Shown: positions 27,394 to 35,431, numbered from the stretch's first letter. The stretch: DNA of 64,000 nt from Rhodococcus sp. H36-A4 (GCF_027158005.1 NZ_JAPVLQ010000002.1:558001-622000); one strand, 5' to 3'. Notes: generated by a model from the letters alone, not told the origin. Numbers and translations are program-made.

Positions 27394-28787
27394 CGCCTGT
27401 GAGGGCAATTCTATATACGCGGATTTCAGCCGACGTTGCTGGCGACGGCCACGGTGTTGCACAGCAACATGCTGAGTGCCTGGCGCTAGCTGAGCGCCTG
27501 GACTGGACTGTTGTCGAGACATTCAGCGACAACGACATTTCGGCCTACTCAGGCAAACGCCGTCCTGGCTATGAAGCGATGCTCGAATACTTGATTGCCG
27601 GTAAGGCTGACGCAGTGGTGGCCTGGCACACGGACAGGCTGCACAGAAGTCTCTCCGACCTAGAGCGGTTCGTGGAAATCTGCACGACACACAAGGTCAG
27701 GATCGAGACGGTTCGATCAGGCACCATCGACCTATCTACCTCAGCGGGACAGATGGTTGCAGGAATGTTGGCCGTTGCTGCCAGACACGAAGTCGGGCAC
27801 ATGATCGAAAGACAGACCGCTTCGCACTCGCGGCGCGCGGCGGAAGGCACTTTCAGGGGCGGACGCAGACGGTTCGGCTTTGAGAGCGACGGAATGACTC
27901 ACCAGGTAGAAGAGGCGGATGCTATCCGCGATGCCGTTTCGCGGTTGCTTGGTGGTGCGTCCATTGGTTCGGTGACCCGCGATTGGAACGGGCGTGGGCT
28001 TACTGGGACTTCGGGGAAGCCGTGGATCACTACGACGGTTCGGCGAACCCTGCACCGTCCTGCGTTGGCTGGTCTGGCTGAGTATCGCGGTGAGATTGTC
28101 GGGACTGGGAAATGGGAACCGATCGTTGATGCCGAGGACTGGCGGGCGATGGTTGCGGTACTCGCAGAATCGAGCAAGTTTCGAGGGGTGTCCTATGAGC
28201 GGCGCTGGCAGGGGTCGGGCGTCTACACGTGCGGGAAGTGCGGGGCGCCAATGACGATAGGTAGGAGCCCAGGTTACAAGGGCAGGCCTGCCATATCCGT
28301 TTATAAGTGCAGTAAACAGGCGCATTTGAGCAGGAACGCTGAAATGCTCGATGGTGTGGTGTCCGCGCTTGTGGTTGGACGCTTGTCGCGTCCCGATGCG
28401 CGATTGATCGTTGACAGGCCAAGTGACGGTGTGGACGTGCCAGCCCTTCAAGCTTTGCGAGATGGGTACCGTTCGCGGCTTCAAGCGGTCGGGGTTGCGT
28501 TTGCTGAGGGTGACATGGATCGGGGGCAGATGCGTGCGGCGAATGAGTTGATTCACGAGAAGATGGGCGCCGTGGATCGCGAGTTGGCTTCGGCTAGGAC
28601 TAGTTCACCGCTGTCTGAGTTGGTTCTCTCTGGTGAGAATGTAGCTGAGCGGTGGCCCGAGTTAGGGCCTGATCTGCGCGGGAAGGTCGTTGCTGAGTTG
28701 ATGAGTGTCGTGGTTGAGCCGATTCCTCTTGGCTCACGCAATAAGCCGTTCAGTTCTGAGTTCATTAGCATCGAGTGGCTGGTCTGA
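27390..28787 (+). CDS. int: Large serine integrase
   Basis: 465-aa serine recombinase. The resolvase domain begins AILYTRISAD with the catalytic serine S13. It is followed by a recombinase domain (about 165-260), a zinc ribbon starting CGKCGAP near 290, and a coiled-coil stretch around 380-425. Size and layout are those of phage integrases such as those of phiRv1 or phiC31. It would catalyse attP x attB recombination into the pilin gene. The GTG at 27390 lacks a clear ribosome-binding site; GTG at 27399 is an alternative. In the integrated state its only upstream promoter is that of the tad operon. Confidence 0.95.
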   Translation: MPPVRAILYTRISADVAGDGHGVAQQHAECLALAERLDWTVVETFSDNDISAYSGKRRPGYEAMLEYLIAGKADAVVAWHTDRLHRSLSDLERFVEICTTHKVRIETVRSGTIDLSTSAGQMVAGMLAVAARHEVGHMIERQTASHSRRAAEGTFRGGRRRFGFESDGMTHQVEEADAIRDAVSRLLGGASIGSVTRDWNGRGLTGTSGKPWITTTVRRTLHRPALAGLAEYRGEIVGTGKWEPIVDAEDWRAMVAVLAESSKFRGVSYERRWQGSGVYTCGKCGAPMTIGRSPGYKGRPAISVYKCSKQAHLSRNAEMLDGVVSALVVGRLSRPDARLIVDRPSDGVDVPALQALRDGYRSRLQAVGVAFAEGDMDRGQMRAANELIHEKMGAVDRELASARTSSPLSELVLSGENVAERWPELGPDLRGKVVAELMSVVVEPIPLGSRNKPFSSEFISIEWLV

Positions 28788-29015
28788 GGCGCGGGAACTT
28801 GTCTGTGCCCCCCCCTAGGTGACTCCATGCTCCCGATGAACTAAACACCCGAGCGGGTGTGAAAGCCGTTGTGGCACAGTGTCAATGTTGACACTTTGCT
28901 TGACTGTGTGAACGTGTGTTCGATAGCCTTCAGATCGGCAAACTCCCCAATCTGCAAGCTCCACCCCGGTGTGACCCTCGCCGGGGCCACTTGTCGTACG
29001 ACAGGAAACACACAG
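28788..29015. promoter_or_regulatory. Operator/promoter region of the early replication operon
   Basis: The perfect palindrome GTGTCAATGTTGACAC (28879-28894) carries a TTGACA hexamer in its right half. A second TTGACT follows at 28900-28905, about 18 nt before a weak TAGCCT. Further on is GAACGTGTGTTC (28911-28922), a short inverted repeat. The layout suits a repressor-controlled promoter for the genes from 29016 on. Confidence 0.5.
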
Positions 29016-29315
29016 GTGTCCACAGACAGGCTCGAACAACTCCGTCAGCGCCCCATTACCTCGCTCACCGGCATGGAACTACAAGAACTGAAAAACAGCG
29101 GGTTCCGCTACAACCCGGCGTTCGGAAGATGGGTCCACGAACCGGGCTACATAGACCCAGCGGCGTGGACGCAGGCACAGGACGCAACAGCAGACGAATG
29201 GGACGGTCTGCCCGTTCCCGAGTGGGCCGTACGGAACTACAGCCGACTGACAATAACCGAGTTCAGGTTCCAGCTCGAACGGCGCAAAGTTGTCGAGCGG
29301 CTGGTGAACCGCTGA
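29016..29315 (+). CDS. Small protein sharing a domain with the replication initiator
   Basis: 99 aa from a GTG with AGGAAA about 9 nt upstream. Residues 22-71 (LQELKNSGF ... GRWV ... PVPEW) resemble residues 232-270 of the 331-aa initiator two genes downstream (LQTLGDAGL ... DRWV ... PVPEW). It may be a stand-alone copy of that domain, perhaps a partner or modulator. No named family was recognised. The stop overlaps the next start (TGATG). Confidence 0.6.
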   Translation: MSTDRLEQLRQRPITSLTGMELQELKNSGFRYNPAFGRWVHEPGYIDPAAWTQAQDATADEWDGLPVPEWAVRNYSRLTITEFRFQLERRKVVERLVNR

Positions 29316-29527
29316 TGTCCGATGTGTCGGTCACGCGTAAGGCTCAGGTCCGCCCTGGACGCCGAACCGCCTACAAGTTCCATATAACCCGACTGCAAGA
29401 CAGTGGCCGCTACGTGCGGATCGACCTGTCACCGAAAGCTCTGCGCGAACTGGCAGACCAGATCAACGACGCCCTCACTACTCATGAGAAGGAAATCCGC
29501 AACGATGACGGACCGCACGAGCCCTGA
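29315..29527 (+). CDS. Small conserved element protein, unknown function
   Basis: 70 aa, basic N-terminus (RKAQVRPGRRTAYKF) followed by a beta strand and a helix (LSPKALRELADQINDAL). No known domain recognised. It overlaps both neighbours: TGATG with the previous gene and 23 nt with the initiator gene. Confidence 0.55.
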   Translation: MSDVSVTRKAQVRPGRRTAYKFHITRLQDSGRYVRIDLSPKALRELADQINDALTTHEKEIRNDDGPHEP

Positions 29528-30500
29528 ATACAGATTCGAGATTAAGCACCACGATAAGAAACTGACAGACGAGTTCACACAACTCAGCTGGGATTTTCTA
29601 CGCAAGGCCTCGACATTGAAGCCTGGACCGTTTCGCGTCATGTGTCACTTACTGACCCACGCTGAGGGCTACGGGTTGCTCAATAAGTCGGTGATTGCCC
29701 GCGACGCCGGGATGGCAAGGGGCACGGTGGACCAGGCGCTGAACGGCGCTGAGGCTGCCGGATACTTGATCCGACAGCCGGTCAACAATGAGGATGGCGT
29801 TTTGGTGAACACCAACTACCGGGTTCAGTCCTCCCCGTTCTCCGATGCCGACAAGATTGCGCTTTCTCAGCCAATCGTTGTTGCGGGAGGTGTTCAAAAA
29901 TTGAGCAGTACTTGTTCAAAAATTGAGCAGGTAGGTGTTCAAAAATTGAGCAACATAGAAGAACACTTAGAAGAACAAGAGAATAACACCCCACTACCCA
30001 CAGTAAGAGAGCGTGACGTGCCGAGTGAGGATTCTTCCCCTCTCCATGATCAGTCAGCCGTAATCGAAGAGGCTACTGCCGCTGGCGCGGCGGCTGAGGA
30101 CGAGAACGGAGATTCTGCCAACACCGACACGGGGACCGATGCTATTCACATCGAATACCTACGCAAGCTGCCAGCCGCGGAACTTTCGAAAGCAGACCTA
30201 CAAACATTGGGTGACGCAGGTTTGAAACTTCAAGTGATGCCGGATCGGTGGGTGACAAAAAGGAACTCCCCGCATGTTGCATTCGATGCGGAACACCCCG
30301 TACCGGAATGGGTGAGCGCACAAGATCGAGAAGCCGCAAACCAAAAGAAAATTCCAACATGGAAACTGACCCGAAAGGCTGCGCAGCTAGAACGCAACCC
30401 AGACGTCAACAGCAAAACAGCCGTACTGCGTGCGTGGATCAGAGAGCAGTCACCCCACAACGCCAGCATGGTTGCACGTGGCCTGTACCAGGCCGACTGA
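29505..30500 (+). CDS. Replication-initiator-like HTH protein with repeats inside the gene
   Basis: 331 aa. An N-terminal winged-helix region lies at about 22-105 (FRVMCHLLTHAEGYGLLNKS, VIARDAGMARGTVDQALNGA). A hydrophilic linker follows (about 130-215), then a C-terminal domain shared with the 99-aa protein upstream. AGAAGGAAA precedes the ATG. The linker-coding DNA carries three iteron-like repeats, the arrangement of phage lambda gene O. Replication initiation is inferred from this; a plain transcription factor is the alternative. Confidence 0.65.
   Translation: MTDRTSPEYRFEIKHHDKKLTDEFTQLSWDFLRKASTLKPGPFRVMCHLLTHAEGYGLLNKSVIARDAGMARGTVDQALNGAEAAGYLIRQPVNNEDGVLVNTNYRVQSSPFSDADKIALSQPIVVAGGVQKLSSTCSKIEQVGVQKLSNIEEHLEEQENNTPLPTVRERDVPSEDSSPLHDQSAVIEEATAAGAAAEDENGDSANTDTGTDAIHIEYLRKLPAAELSKADLQTLGDAGLKLQVMPDRWVTKRNSPHVAFDAEHPVPEWVSAQDREAANQKKIPTWKLTRKAAQLERNPDVNSKTAVLRAWIREQSPHNASMVARGLYQAD
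29891..29990 (+). repeat. Iteron-like repeats and AT/purine-rich stretch inside the initiator gene (candidate origin)
   Basis: TGTTCAAAAATTGAGCA occurs three times, at 29891-29907, 29913-29929 and 29936-29952, with periods of 22 and 23 bp. Each unit is an imperfect palindrome. Because the periods are not multiples of three, the copies are read in different frames (VQKLS, CSKIEQ, VQKLS), so the DNA, not the protein, is conserved. An A/purine-rich strand follows at 29953-29990, as in lambda-type origins. Confidence 0.75.
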
Positions 30501-30751
30501 TGACGGTGTGGCTCGATAGGTTTGATGCTGAACGGTATGTGGGGCGGTCGCAGCGGACGCTCCGTGAATGGTCCAGGCAGGGCCTTGTCCGTACCGGCAG
30601 GCGGCGGGATGGTCGCGTGGTCTATGACAGGTCTTCCTTGCGGGTAGCGAAGCGGACGGCGGCGGCGCGGTATCGGAATCGTGCCGTCGTGGCCGGTCCT
30701 GGTCGTGGCAGAGTCGCGAGTGATCCGGTGGAGGATTGGACGTTGTTCTGA
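30500..30751 (+). CDS. MerR/excisionase-type HTH protein
   Basis: 83 aa. The N-terminal HTH (FDAERYVGRSQRTLREWSRQ) resembles HTH_17/excisionase domains, with a basic C-terminal tail. The ATG overlaps the stop of the initiator gene (TGATG). As a small DNA-binding protein next to the replication gene it is a candidate recombination directionality factor or repressor. Confidence 0.6.
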   Translation: MTVWLDRFDAERYVGRSQRTLREWSRQGLVRTGRRRDGRVVYDRSSLRVAKRTAAARYRNRAVVAGPGRGRVASDPVEDWTLF

Positions 30752-30909
30752 GAAACGTCTCTGCCGTTCAGGTAAGTAATGTAATTGGTATGAAGGTGTT
30801 GAGCGCGCGCCGACCATTTCCCAGTCCGTGCGCTCCACCTTCACCCACTTTATTTGCCCAGAAATCGGGGCCAAGCTGGCCTCAATCAAGACCGCCTCAG
30901 GAGGTGGAC

Positions 30910-31125
30910 ATGGATTTAATCAAATGGATCACCGAACAGCAGGCGGCGGAACTGATAGATCGAAGCCCACGCACGCTACGCAAATGGCGTACGCGCGGCG
31001 AGGTGACCGCGTACCGGCAGGCAGGCATCAGAGGATTGGTACTTTACGACACGCATTCGTTGCGGGAATGTGCAGCGACTCAGGCAATGCGATTGCATGA
31101 GAATGTGGGACGCCCTCCCTCCTGA
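30910..31125 (+). CDS. MerR/excisionase-type HTH protein, second copy
   Basis: 71 aa. The HTH (WITEQQAAELIDRSPRTLRK) is similar in layout to the 83-aa protein upstream. GGAGG lies 4 nt before the ATG. It is separated from the previous gene by about 160 nt with no gene of its own and is followed by a terminator, so it may be transcribed alone. Candidate excision factor or regulator. Confidence 0.6.
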   Translation: MDLIKWITEQQAAELIDRSPRTLRKWRTRGEVTAYRQAGIRGLVLYDTHSLRECAATQAMRLHENVGRPPS

Positions 31126-31147
31126 CTACTGAACATATTGATTGCAA

Positions 31148-31177
31148 GCCCCTAGCTGACCACTGGGGGCATTTTTT
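31148..31177 (+). terminator. Rho-independent terminator after the HTH gene
   Basis: GCCCC (31148-31152) pairs with GGGGC (31166-31170), followed by A-T6 (31171-31177). It separates the regulatory genes from the next run of genes. Confidence 0.6.
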
Positions 31178-31195
31178 ATGCCCACATGAGGATGA

Positions 31196-31333
31196 ATGTC
31201 AGCAACCGCAGAAAAGACGCTCAGCGACGAACTGAGCGCCTACGTCCGAAACCTTGTTGAATCCGCCCCGCCACTCACCGAAGAACGCCGTAGCCGAATC
31301 ATTTCACTATTCAGAGCCGGAGCACCCGCATGA
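31196..31333 (+). CDS. 45-aa element protein
   Basis: Helical acidic peptide (LSAYVRNLVESAPPLTEERR). Short proteins with the pattern V-x-S-A-P-P-L-T occur next to integrases or HTH genes in mycobacterial phage-like elements; function unknown. The stop overlaps the clamp-like gene start (ATGA). Confidence 0.55.
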   Translation: MSATAEKTLSDELSAYVRNLVESAPPLTEERRSRIISLFRAGAPA

Positions 31334-31962
31334 TAACCGTTCAACTATCCGACCTCGAAACACTGATCGAAGAAGCAGCGACCTTCACAGCCCGAGACAA
31401 AACGCTACCGATCAGCGGCGTCCTAATCGAACGCAGCGGCAACCACCTTCTAGCGGTATCAACAGACCGCTTCCGGCTCTGCGTAACGCGAATAGAAGCC
31501 GAATACACCCCAGAGGCCGACCACCCACCGTTCGTACTCGCGCACTCCGAACTCCAATCGCTACGGGCCTCAGTCAAGACAGCACGGCAAGCCCTACCGC
31601 GCACAGAGCGAACGACCGCAACAGTCGAACTCGATCTAGTCGGCACTGGAATGGTCGTGGAGCTACCGGCATCGACAACCACCCTCACGCTGCAAACGCT
31701 CGAAGGCTGGCCGGACTGGCGCGGACTATTCCAACGGTTCAAGTACGGCAACACACAAACGCAGGCACGAACCAACGCCTCGTACCTAGCGGACTTCCGA
31801 AAACCGGCACGGTCGAAGTCCGATGCAATGCTAGTCCAATTCTCGGACACAAAAGACGGACCAATGCGAATAACCATCGGCAATCACTTCGTGGGATTAC
31901 TGATGCCGCTCGACAAAAAGACCGAAATAAAATTGACCATCCATGATGATTTGGGACTGTGA
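31330..31962 (+). CDS. DNA polymerase III beta-clamp-like protein
   Basis: 210 aa resembling DnaN. LPISGVLIERSGNHLLAVST near residues 31-50 followed by DRFRLCVTRIE matches the clamp strand pattern. FVLAHSELQSLRASVKTARQ and the C-terminal DAMLVQFSDTKDGPMRITIG resemble later clamp strands. At about 210 aa it is shorter than the three-domain host clamp (about 380-400 aa), so it could form a different oligomer or act as a decoy. A role in element replication is inferred. Confidence 0.6.
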   Translation: MITVQLSDLETLIEEAATFTARDKTLPISGVLIERSGNHLLAVSTDRFRLCVTRIEAEYTPEADHPPFVLAHSELQSLRASVKTARQALPRTERTTATVELDLVGTGMVVELPASTTTLTLQTLEGWPDWRGLFQRFKYGNTQTQARTNASYLADFRKPARSKSDAMLVQFSDTKDGPMRITIGNHFVGLLMPLDKKTEIKLTIHDDLGL

Positions 31963-32126
31963 TGAGAATCAGTGAGAAAGATCGACAGCGCGCCACCGCA
32001 GCAATAACCGCAGTCAAACGCGGCGACAACAAAGCATTCAATGCGGAACTGAATACCGTAATCAAGGACGGCGGAATCATCCGCTTCACCTACGCGCTGG
32101 CCGAACTCGCCGGGGCGGAACAGTGA
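31962..32126 (+). CDS. 54-aa element protein, unknown function
   Basis: Starts within the stop of the clamp-like gene (TGATG) and ends overlapping the next GTG. Predicted mostly helical (RATAAITAVKRGDNKAFNAE). No family recognised; the coupling on both sides supports it as real. Confidence 0.5.
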   Translation: MRISEKDRQRATAAITAVKRGDNKAFNAELNTVIKDGGIIRFTYALAELAGAEQ

Positions 32127-32440
32127 ACACGCGATGGTCAGTACGGCAGCTGGGAAGTGGTATCGGTACCAGCGGGCGGCGATTCAACGTAGCTCTAGCT
32201 GACCGCTGGGGAACCGAACGCTGCTATAAAACCCTCCGTGGCGCAGGCCTCAGGCGGCTGGGAGACGCACTACAGGACGCGCTGGACGGCACTTACGGAT
32301 ATACCCACGAATGGTGCACCAGGGCAAGCGTGACAGGCGACGACGCACTCATCGTAGATAGCCCAAAAATACGGATATCCGCACCCCGAACAGAGTTCAT
32401 CCGGCTAATCCGCGAAATCGACAACCTATTGGACGACTGA
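32123..32440 (+). CDS. 105-aa element protein, unknown function
   Basis: GTG start overlapping the preceding stop (GTGA). Basic N-terminal half and acidic end (LIREIDNLLDD). Contains two cysteines, not arranged as a zinc motif. No domain recognised. Confidence 0.5.
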   Translation: MNTRWSVRQLGSGIGTSGRRFNVALADRWGTERCYKTLRGAGLRRLGDALQDALDGTYGYTHEWCTRASVTGDDALIVDSPKIRISAPRTEFIRLIREIDNLLDD

Positions 32441-32598
32441 TGCCCACACCCGCTGCAATGCCACGACAGACGCGTCCACGCAAATACGGTGGGGCAATCG
32501 TCATCAACGGCCAAAAACTATACCGAACAGAAACGCAAACCACCGTCAATAATGCCGGTGCCGAAGAAAAGGGAATCAAACACAATGCACATCACTGA
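32440..32598 (+). CDS. 52-aa basic element protein
   Basis: Begins in the stop of the previous gene (TGATG). Basic N-terminus (MPRQTRPRKYGG) followed by a short strand. No family recognised. Confidence 0.45.
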   Translation: MPTPAAMPRQTRPRKYGGAIVINGQKLYRTETQTTVNNAGAEEKGIKHNAHH

Positions 32599-32800
32599 GA
32601 TTAACAGCACCGACCGTAATGATTTTAGTAATGAGGAATTGACCTCACTTGTGCGGACACTGTACGCACGCACCGAACTATTGATGGATTGCTACCGCGA
32701 ACTGGCCGAAGACGTTGACGGCGCACACGGGATAGCCGAAAACATCAACGAACGCCTGGCTGGGTTCGCCGACATTCTCGAAGAAGGTGACAACGAATGA
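32585..32800 (+). CDS. 71-aa acidic helical element protein
   Basis: ATG at 32585 with AAAGGG about 9 nt upstream. Acidic, predicted helical (SLVRTLYARTELLMDCYREL, INERLAGFADILEEG). Overlaps the preceding gene by 14 nt and the next by 4 nt. Function unknown. Confidence 0.5.
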   Translation: MHITEINSTDRNDFSNEELTSLVRTLYARTELLMDCYRELAEDVDGAHGIAENINERLAGFADILEEGDNE

Positions 32801-33186
32801 GCACACCGATCCAGACCGAAGAGGTAACCACGGAAGTAGACCCCGAGGTTGAAGGGCTCAGGCGTGAACTCGAAGCCGTCAAGGCAGACCTCGACACCAC
32901 ACGCGGCACACTCACTGCCCGCGAAGCCGACCTAGCAGGCGCACAGCACACACTCCTCAGGGATGCGGTGGCACGCGAAACCGGCGTCAACTCCGAACTC
33001 CTCAAAGGCAATACCCGCGCAGAACTCGAAGCGCACGCCGACTCCATGAAGGCATGGGCACAAACACAGCGCAGGACGGCGGGATACATCGGACGGCAAG
33101 CACGCAGCGGACTTGCAGGTTTCAGCGTGCCATCTGGGCAGTCCGCGCGAGAGGGCGCAGCCGAGGCAGTACGCGGCACCTTCTAA
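32797..33186 (+). CDS. Phage scaffold-like coiled-coil protein
   Basis: 129 aa. A coiled coil at about 12-50 (VEGLRRELEAVKADLDTTRG) is followed by RDAVARETGVNSELLKGNTR and an alanine/glutamine-rich tail. This order resembles small phage capsid scaffolding proteins, which are usually next to a major capsid gene; no capsid gene is present here. The identity is tentative. Confidence 0.4.
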   Translation: MSTPIQTEEVTTEVDPEVEGLRRELEAVKADLDTTRGTLTAREADLAGAQHTLLRDAVARETGVNSELLKGNTRAELEAHADSMKAWAQTQRRTAGYIGRQARSGLAGFSVPSGQSAREGAAEAVRGTF

Positions 33187-33218
33187 CGACAACCACCACA
33201 GAACAAGGGACAACCACC

Positions 33219-33866
33219 ATGACAAATACCGACCCCACAATCGACACGACCAGCGCGGCAGAACGGGCGCCATACATCAACGTGCAAGCGGTGGCAGGCA
33301 TCCGTGACGACTACCAGGCGCGGCTCTCCGAAATCGACGCGTCCACATCACTGACCAAGGAAGGCCGCGACATAGAAGCGGCAACCCTCTACCTCGAAGC
33401 ACAGCAACAGATGGCCAAGCATGAAGCCACCTACCAGGCAGCCGTAGACACCGGACGCACAACGTCCGCACGCCGACTGTTCGGACCCACAGCCGCCGAC
33501 CCAGCAACCATCATGAGCCACCGGGACGCCCTCCAACGCGCCGACCAACTCGACAACCCAGAAGCAGCGACCACCGCACTCGACCGTGCACGATTCTCCA
33601 ACGATGAGTCCATGATCCGAGCAATCACCCTGCGGGCAGCGCACAAGAACTGGGACGACGTACTCACCGACGTGGAACGGGCAGCCCCCGGCACCGCAAA
33701 GAAGCTGGCAGCCCACCGCGCCATCCCACCCACCAGCGGCCTACAACACAACATGTTCTTCGGAGTACGAGCACCAACCCAATTCGTCAGCCGCGATGGC
33801 GCAGTAGACACCTACAAGATTCGAGCGGCAGCAGCAAAGGCGCGGGAAGCAGCGACCCTGCGATGA
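33219..33866 (+). CDS. Phage-type protein, unknown function (215 aa)
   Basis: Helical, alanine-rich protein without membrane segments. It contains YLEAQQQMAKHEATYQAAVD and a C-terminal half reading NAxNWDDVL-like NWDDVLTDVERAAPGTAKKL. It lies between the scaffold-like gene and a 103-aa gene, the usual place of head or accessory proteins in phage genomes, but I recognised no family. Confidence 0.5.
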   Translation: MTNTDPTIDTTSAAERAPYINVQAVAGIRDDYQARLSEIDASTSLTKEGRDIEAATLYLEAQQQMAKHEATYQAAVDTGRTTSARRLFGPTAADPATIMSHRDALQRADQLDNPEAATTALDRARFSNDESMIRAITLRAAHKNWDDVLTDVERAAPGTAKKLAAHRAIPPTSGLQHNMFFGVRAPTQFVSRDGAVDTYKIRAAAAKAREAATLR

Positions 33867-33897
33867 CCCGCGCACGGGACAGAAGGGAGGCGCCGCA

Positions 33898-34209
33898 ATG
33901 GCCCGCACCAAACCACTCGACCTAGTAACGGCAGCCGCAAGCGGGGACACAACCGCAACACTCACAGCCCTGCGTGATCTGCTCGCCCAAACAATCGTGG
34001 ACACGAAAAGCGCCCGCGAAATCGCATCGCTCAGTCGTCAATTCGTGGACGTGCTTGGGGAACTTGAGGGGCGCAAACCGCCCGTGAGGCAGACCAAGAC
34101 AGGGTTGGACGAGTTAGCCGACCGGCGTGCAGGTAGGGACACATCAGTGCCACGGATCAAGCCACGTCGCGGTGACGGGCGCTCCGATCGGGCAGACCAC
34201 CAGCCGTAA
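33898..34209 (+). CDS. 103-aa basic phage-type protein
   Basis: GGAGG lies 8 nt before the ATG at 33898. The N-terminal two thirds are helical (LRDLLAQTIVDTKSAREIAS, LSRQFVDVLGELEG); the tail is basic and disordered. The layout resembles small terminase-type or DNA-binding phage proteins that read ARxRPLDL at the start. Not certain. Confidence 0.45.
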   Translation: MARTKPLDLVTAAASGDTTATLTALRDLLAQTIVDTKSAREIASLSRQFVDVLGELEGRKPPVRQTKTGLDELADRRAGRDTSVPRIKPRRGDGRSDRADHQP

Positions 34210-34591
34210 CGCGACACAGCGCGCGTGACCGCTGACCGCAGGGCGGTTTATCGACTGACCAGGACTGAACACCTTGTTTGCGTTGGACATTGACTCACCG
34301 GACTCAGGCTTGAGGGATGACTTGCGTTGCATGGCGTCAGCTAGGCCAAGGGAAGCGGTCGCGTGGGTTCCGAGGACGCAATACGCATAGCTCAAGGCTT
34401 GGCACGTACCCACGGTAAACGCATGCGGGTTGAGTCCTACCAGCGTTGGACGCTGGACGAACGCTGGCGCGTCGTGCTTGAGCGTGCCTACCGAATTCAC
34501 CGGGCGTGACCTACGGATTTCGGCCGGCCAAATTACACAAGATCGCCAGGTCAAACAACCAGAGGGGCACCCACACACAAGGGGGGTAGGC
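34210..34591. other. Gene-poor stretch with possible phage gene remnants
   Basis: About 380 nt. Short frames such as one reading RVESYQRWTLDERWRVVLER (around 34428-34490) look like fragments, with no start or ribosome-binding site. A minus-strand frame crossing the region lacks any known domain. I treat it as decayed. Confidence 0.3.
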
Positions 34592-34837
34592 ATGAACCAG
34601 AGGGCATGGCTAGTAGGGGCACTAGCGGTAGTAGGCATGGCGGGCACCGGGCACGCAGCGACCCCACCACCAGACACAACCACAACGGTTAACCAACTCG
34701 AACGTGTCGAGAACAGTAACCCGCAAACGGCAGACCAAAGCGACCGCCGCGAACAACCAGCAATCAAAGCATGGGCAACCACCATTCAACGCCACCTAGC
34801 CCAAGCCACCGATGAGGCAACACGAGTAGGGCGGTAA
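34592..34837 (+). CDS. Small secreted or membrane-anchored protein
   Basis: 81 aa. Signal peptide MNQRAWLVGALAVVGMAGTG with a probable cleavage at GHA|A, then a Thr/Pro-rich stretch and a soluble helical end. GGGGGG at 34581-34586 serves as ribosome-binding site. No family recognised. Confidence 0.5.
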   Translation: MNQRAWLVGALAVVGMAGTGHAATPPPDTTTTVNQLERVENSNPQTADQSDRREQPAIKAWATTIQRHLAQATDEATRVGR

Positions 34838-34872
34838 CACCAATGGGGCACCAACGGAAGCGAGTACCACCA

Positions 34873-35097
34873 ATGACGGAACGCCTATGGCAGTTGGCAG
34901 AGAAACTGTCCAAGCATGGACTACTCAACTATGTGCGCAACGGAAGCAACGCAAGCCTTGCACGTTCCCTGACAAGAGGCACCGAAAGACTCGAAGCGGC
35001 AGGCAAGCCAGACAATAGGCACCACGCATTCAGCGCCGGAAGACTCACGTTGTTCTACGACATACCAGCCGCAACACCAGCCCAACCAACAGGGTAA
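34873..35097 (+). CDS. 74-aa element protein, unknown function
   Basis: Basic helical protein (LWQLAEKLSKHGLLNYVRNG). An ATG at 34843 in the same frame is possible, but the residues added are not conserved-looking. Sits 70 nt upstream of the HNH gene. Confidence 0.4.
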   Translation: MTERLWQLAEKLSKHGLLNYVRNGSNASLARSLTRGTERLEAAGKPDNRHHAFSAGRLTLFYDIPAATPAQPTG

Positions 35098-35167
35098 CCA
35101 ACAGTGCGGGTAACCCACGGGCCAAGCCGTAGCCATACAACAACCCACAAGGGAGGCGATACCAGGC

Positions 35168-35431
35168 ATGGCAGGAAGAACTGGGCATCGAACCTACAGG
35201 GCTAGACGGGCACGGCTCAAAAGAACCAACGACATATGCGCACTCTGTGGGGGATGGATAGACCCAGACCTAGCCTTCCCAGACCCAGGCTCATTCACGG
35301 CAGACCATATAACCCCAGTGTCCAAAGGCGGACACAACCTAGGACCACTACAACCAGCCCACTACGGATGCAACAGCAGTAGGGGCAACCGTGCCCTCAA
35401 GAGCGATTCTAAGCACCTACGGGACTGGTAA
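35168..35431 (+). CDS. HNH endonuclease
   Basis: 87 aa. A zinc-binding C-ALC-x2-G start (ICALCGGWID), the DHI core (FTADHITPVSKGG), then N, H-x3-C-N-x3-RG (HYGCNSSRGNRAL). Small phage HNH proteins of this size are normally next to terminase genes and take part in DNA packaging. The expected terminase is missing here and an unrelated AT-rich module follows. Confidence 0.85.
   Translation: MAGRTGHRTYRARRARLKRTNDICALCGGWIDPDLAFPDPGSFTADHITPVSKGGHNLGPLQPAHYGCNSSRGNRALKSDSKHLRDW

Noticed and set aside
29891..29952. 17-bp repeats as a CRISPR array
   Set aside because: Intervals are only 5-6 nt and the repeats lie inside a gene; they behave as iterons.
34144..34785. 213-codon minus-strand frame
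   Set aside because: Crosses a gene with a good signal peptide and ribosome-binding site on the other strand, has no known domain, and long antisense frames are common at this GC content.
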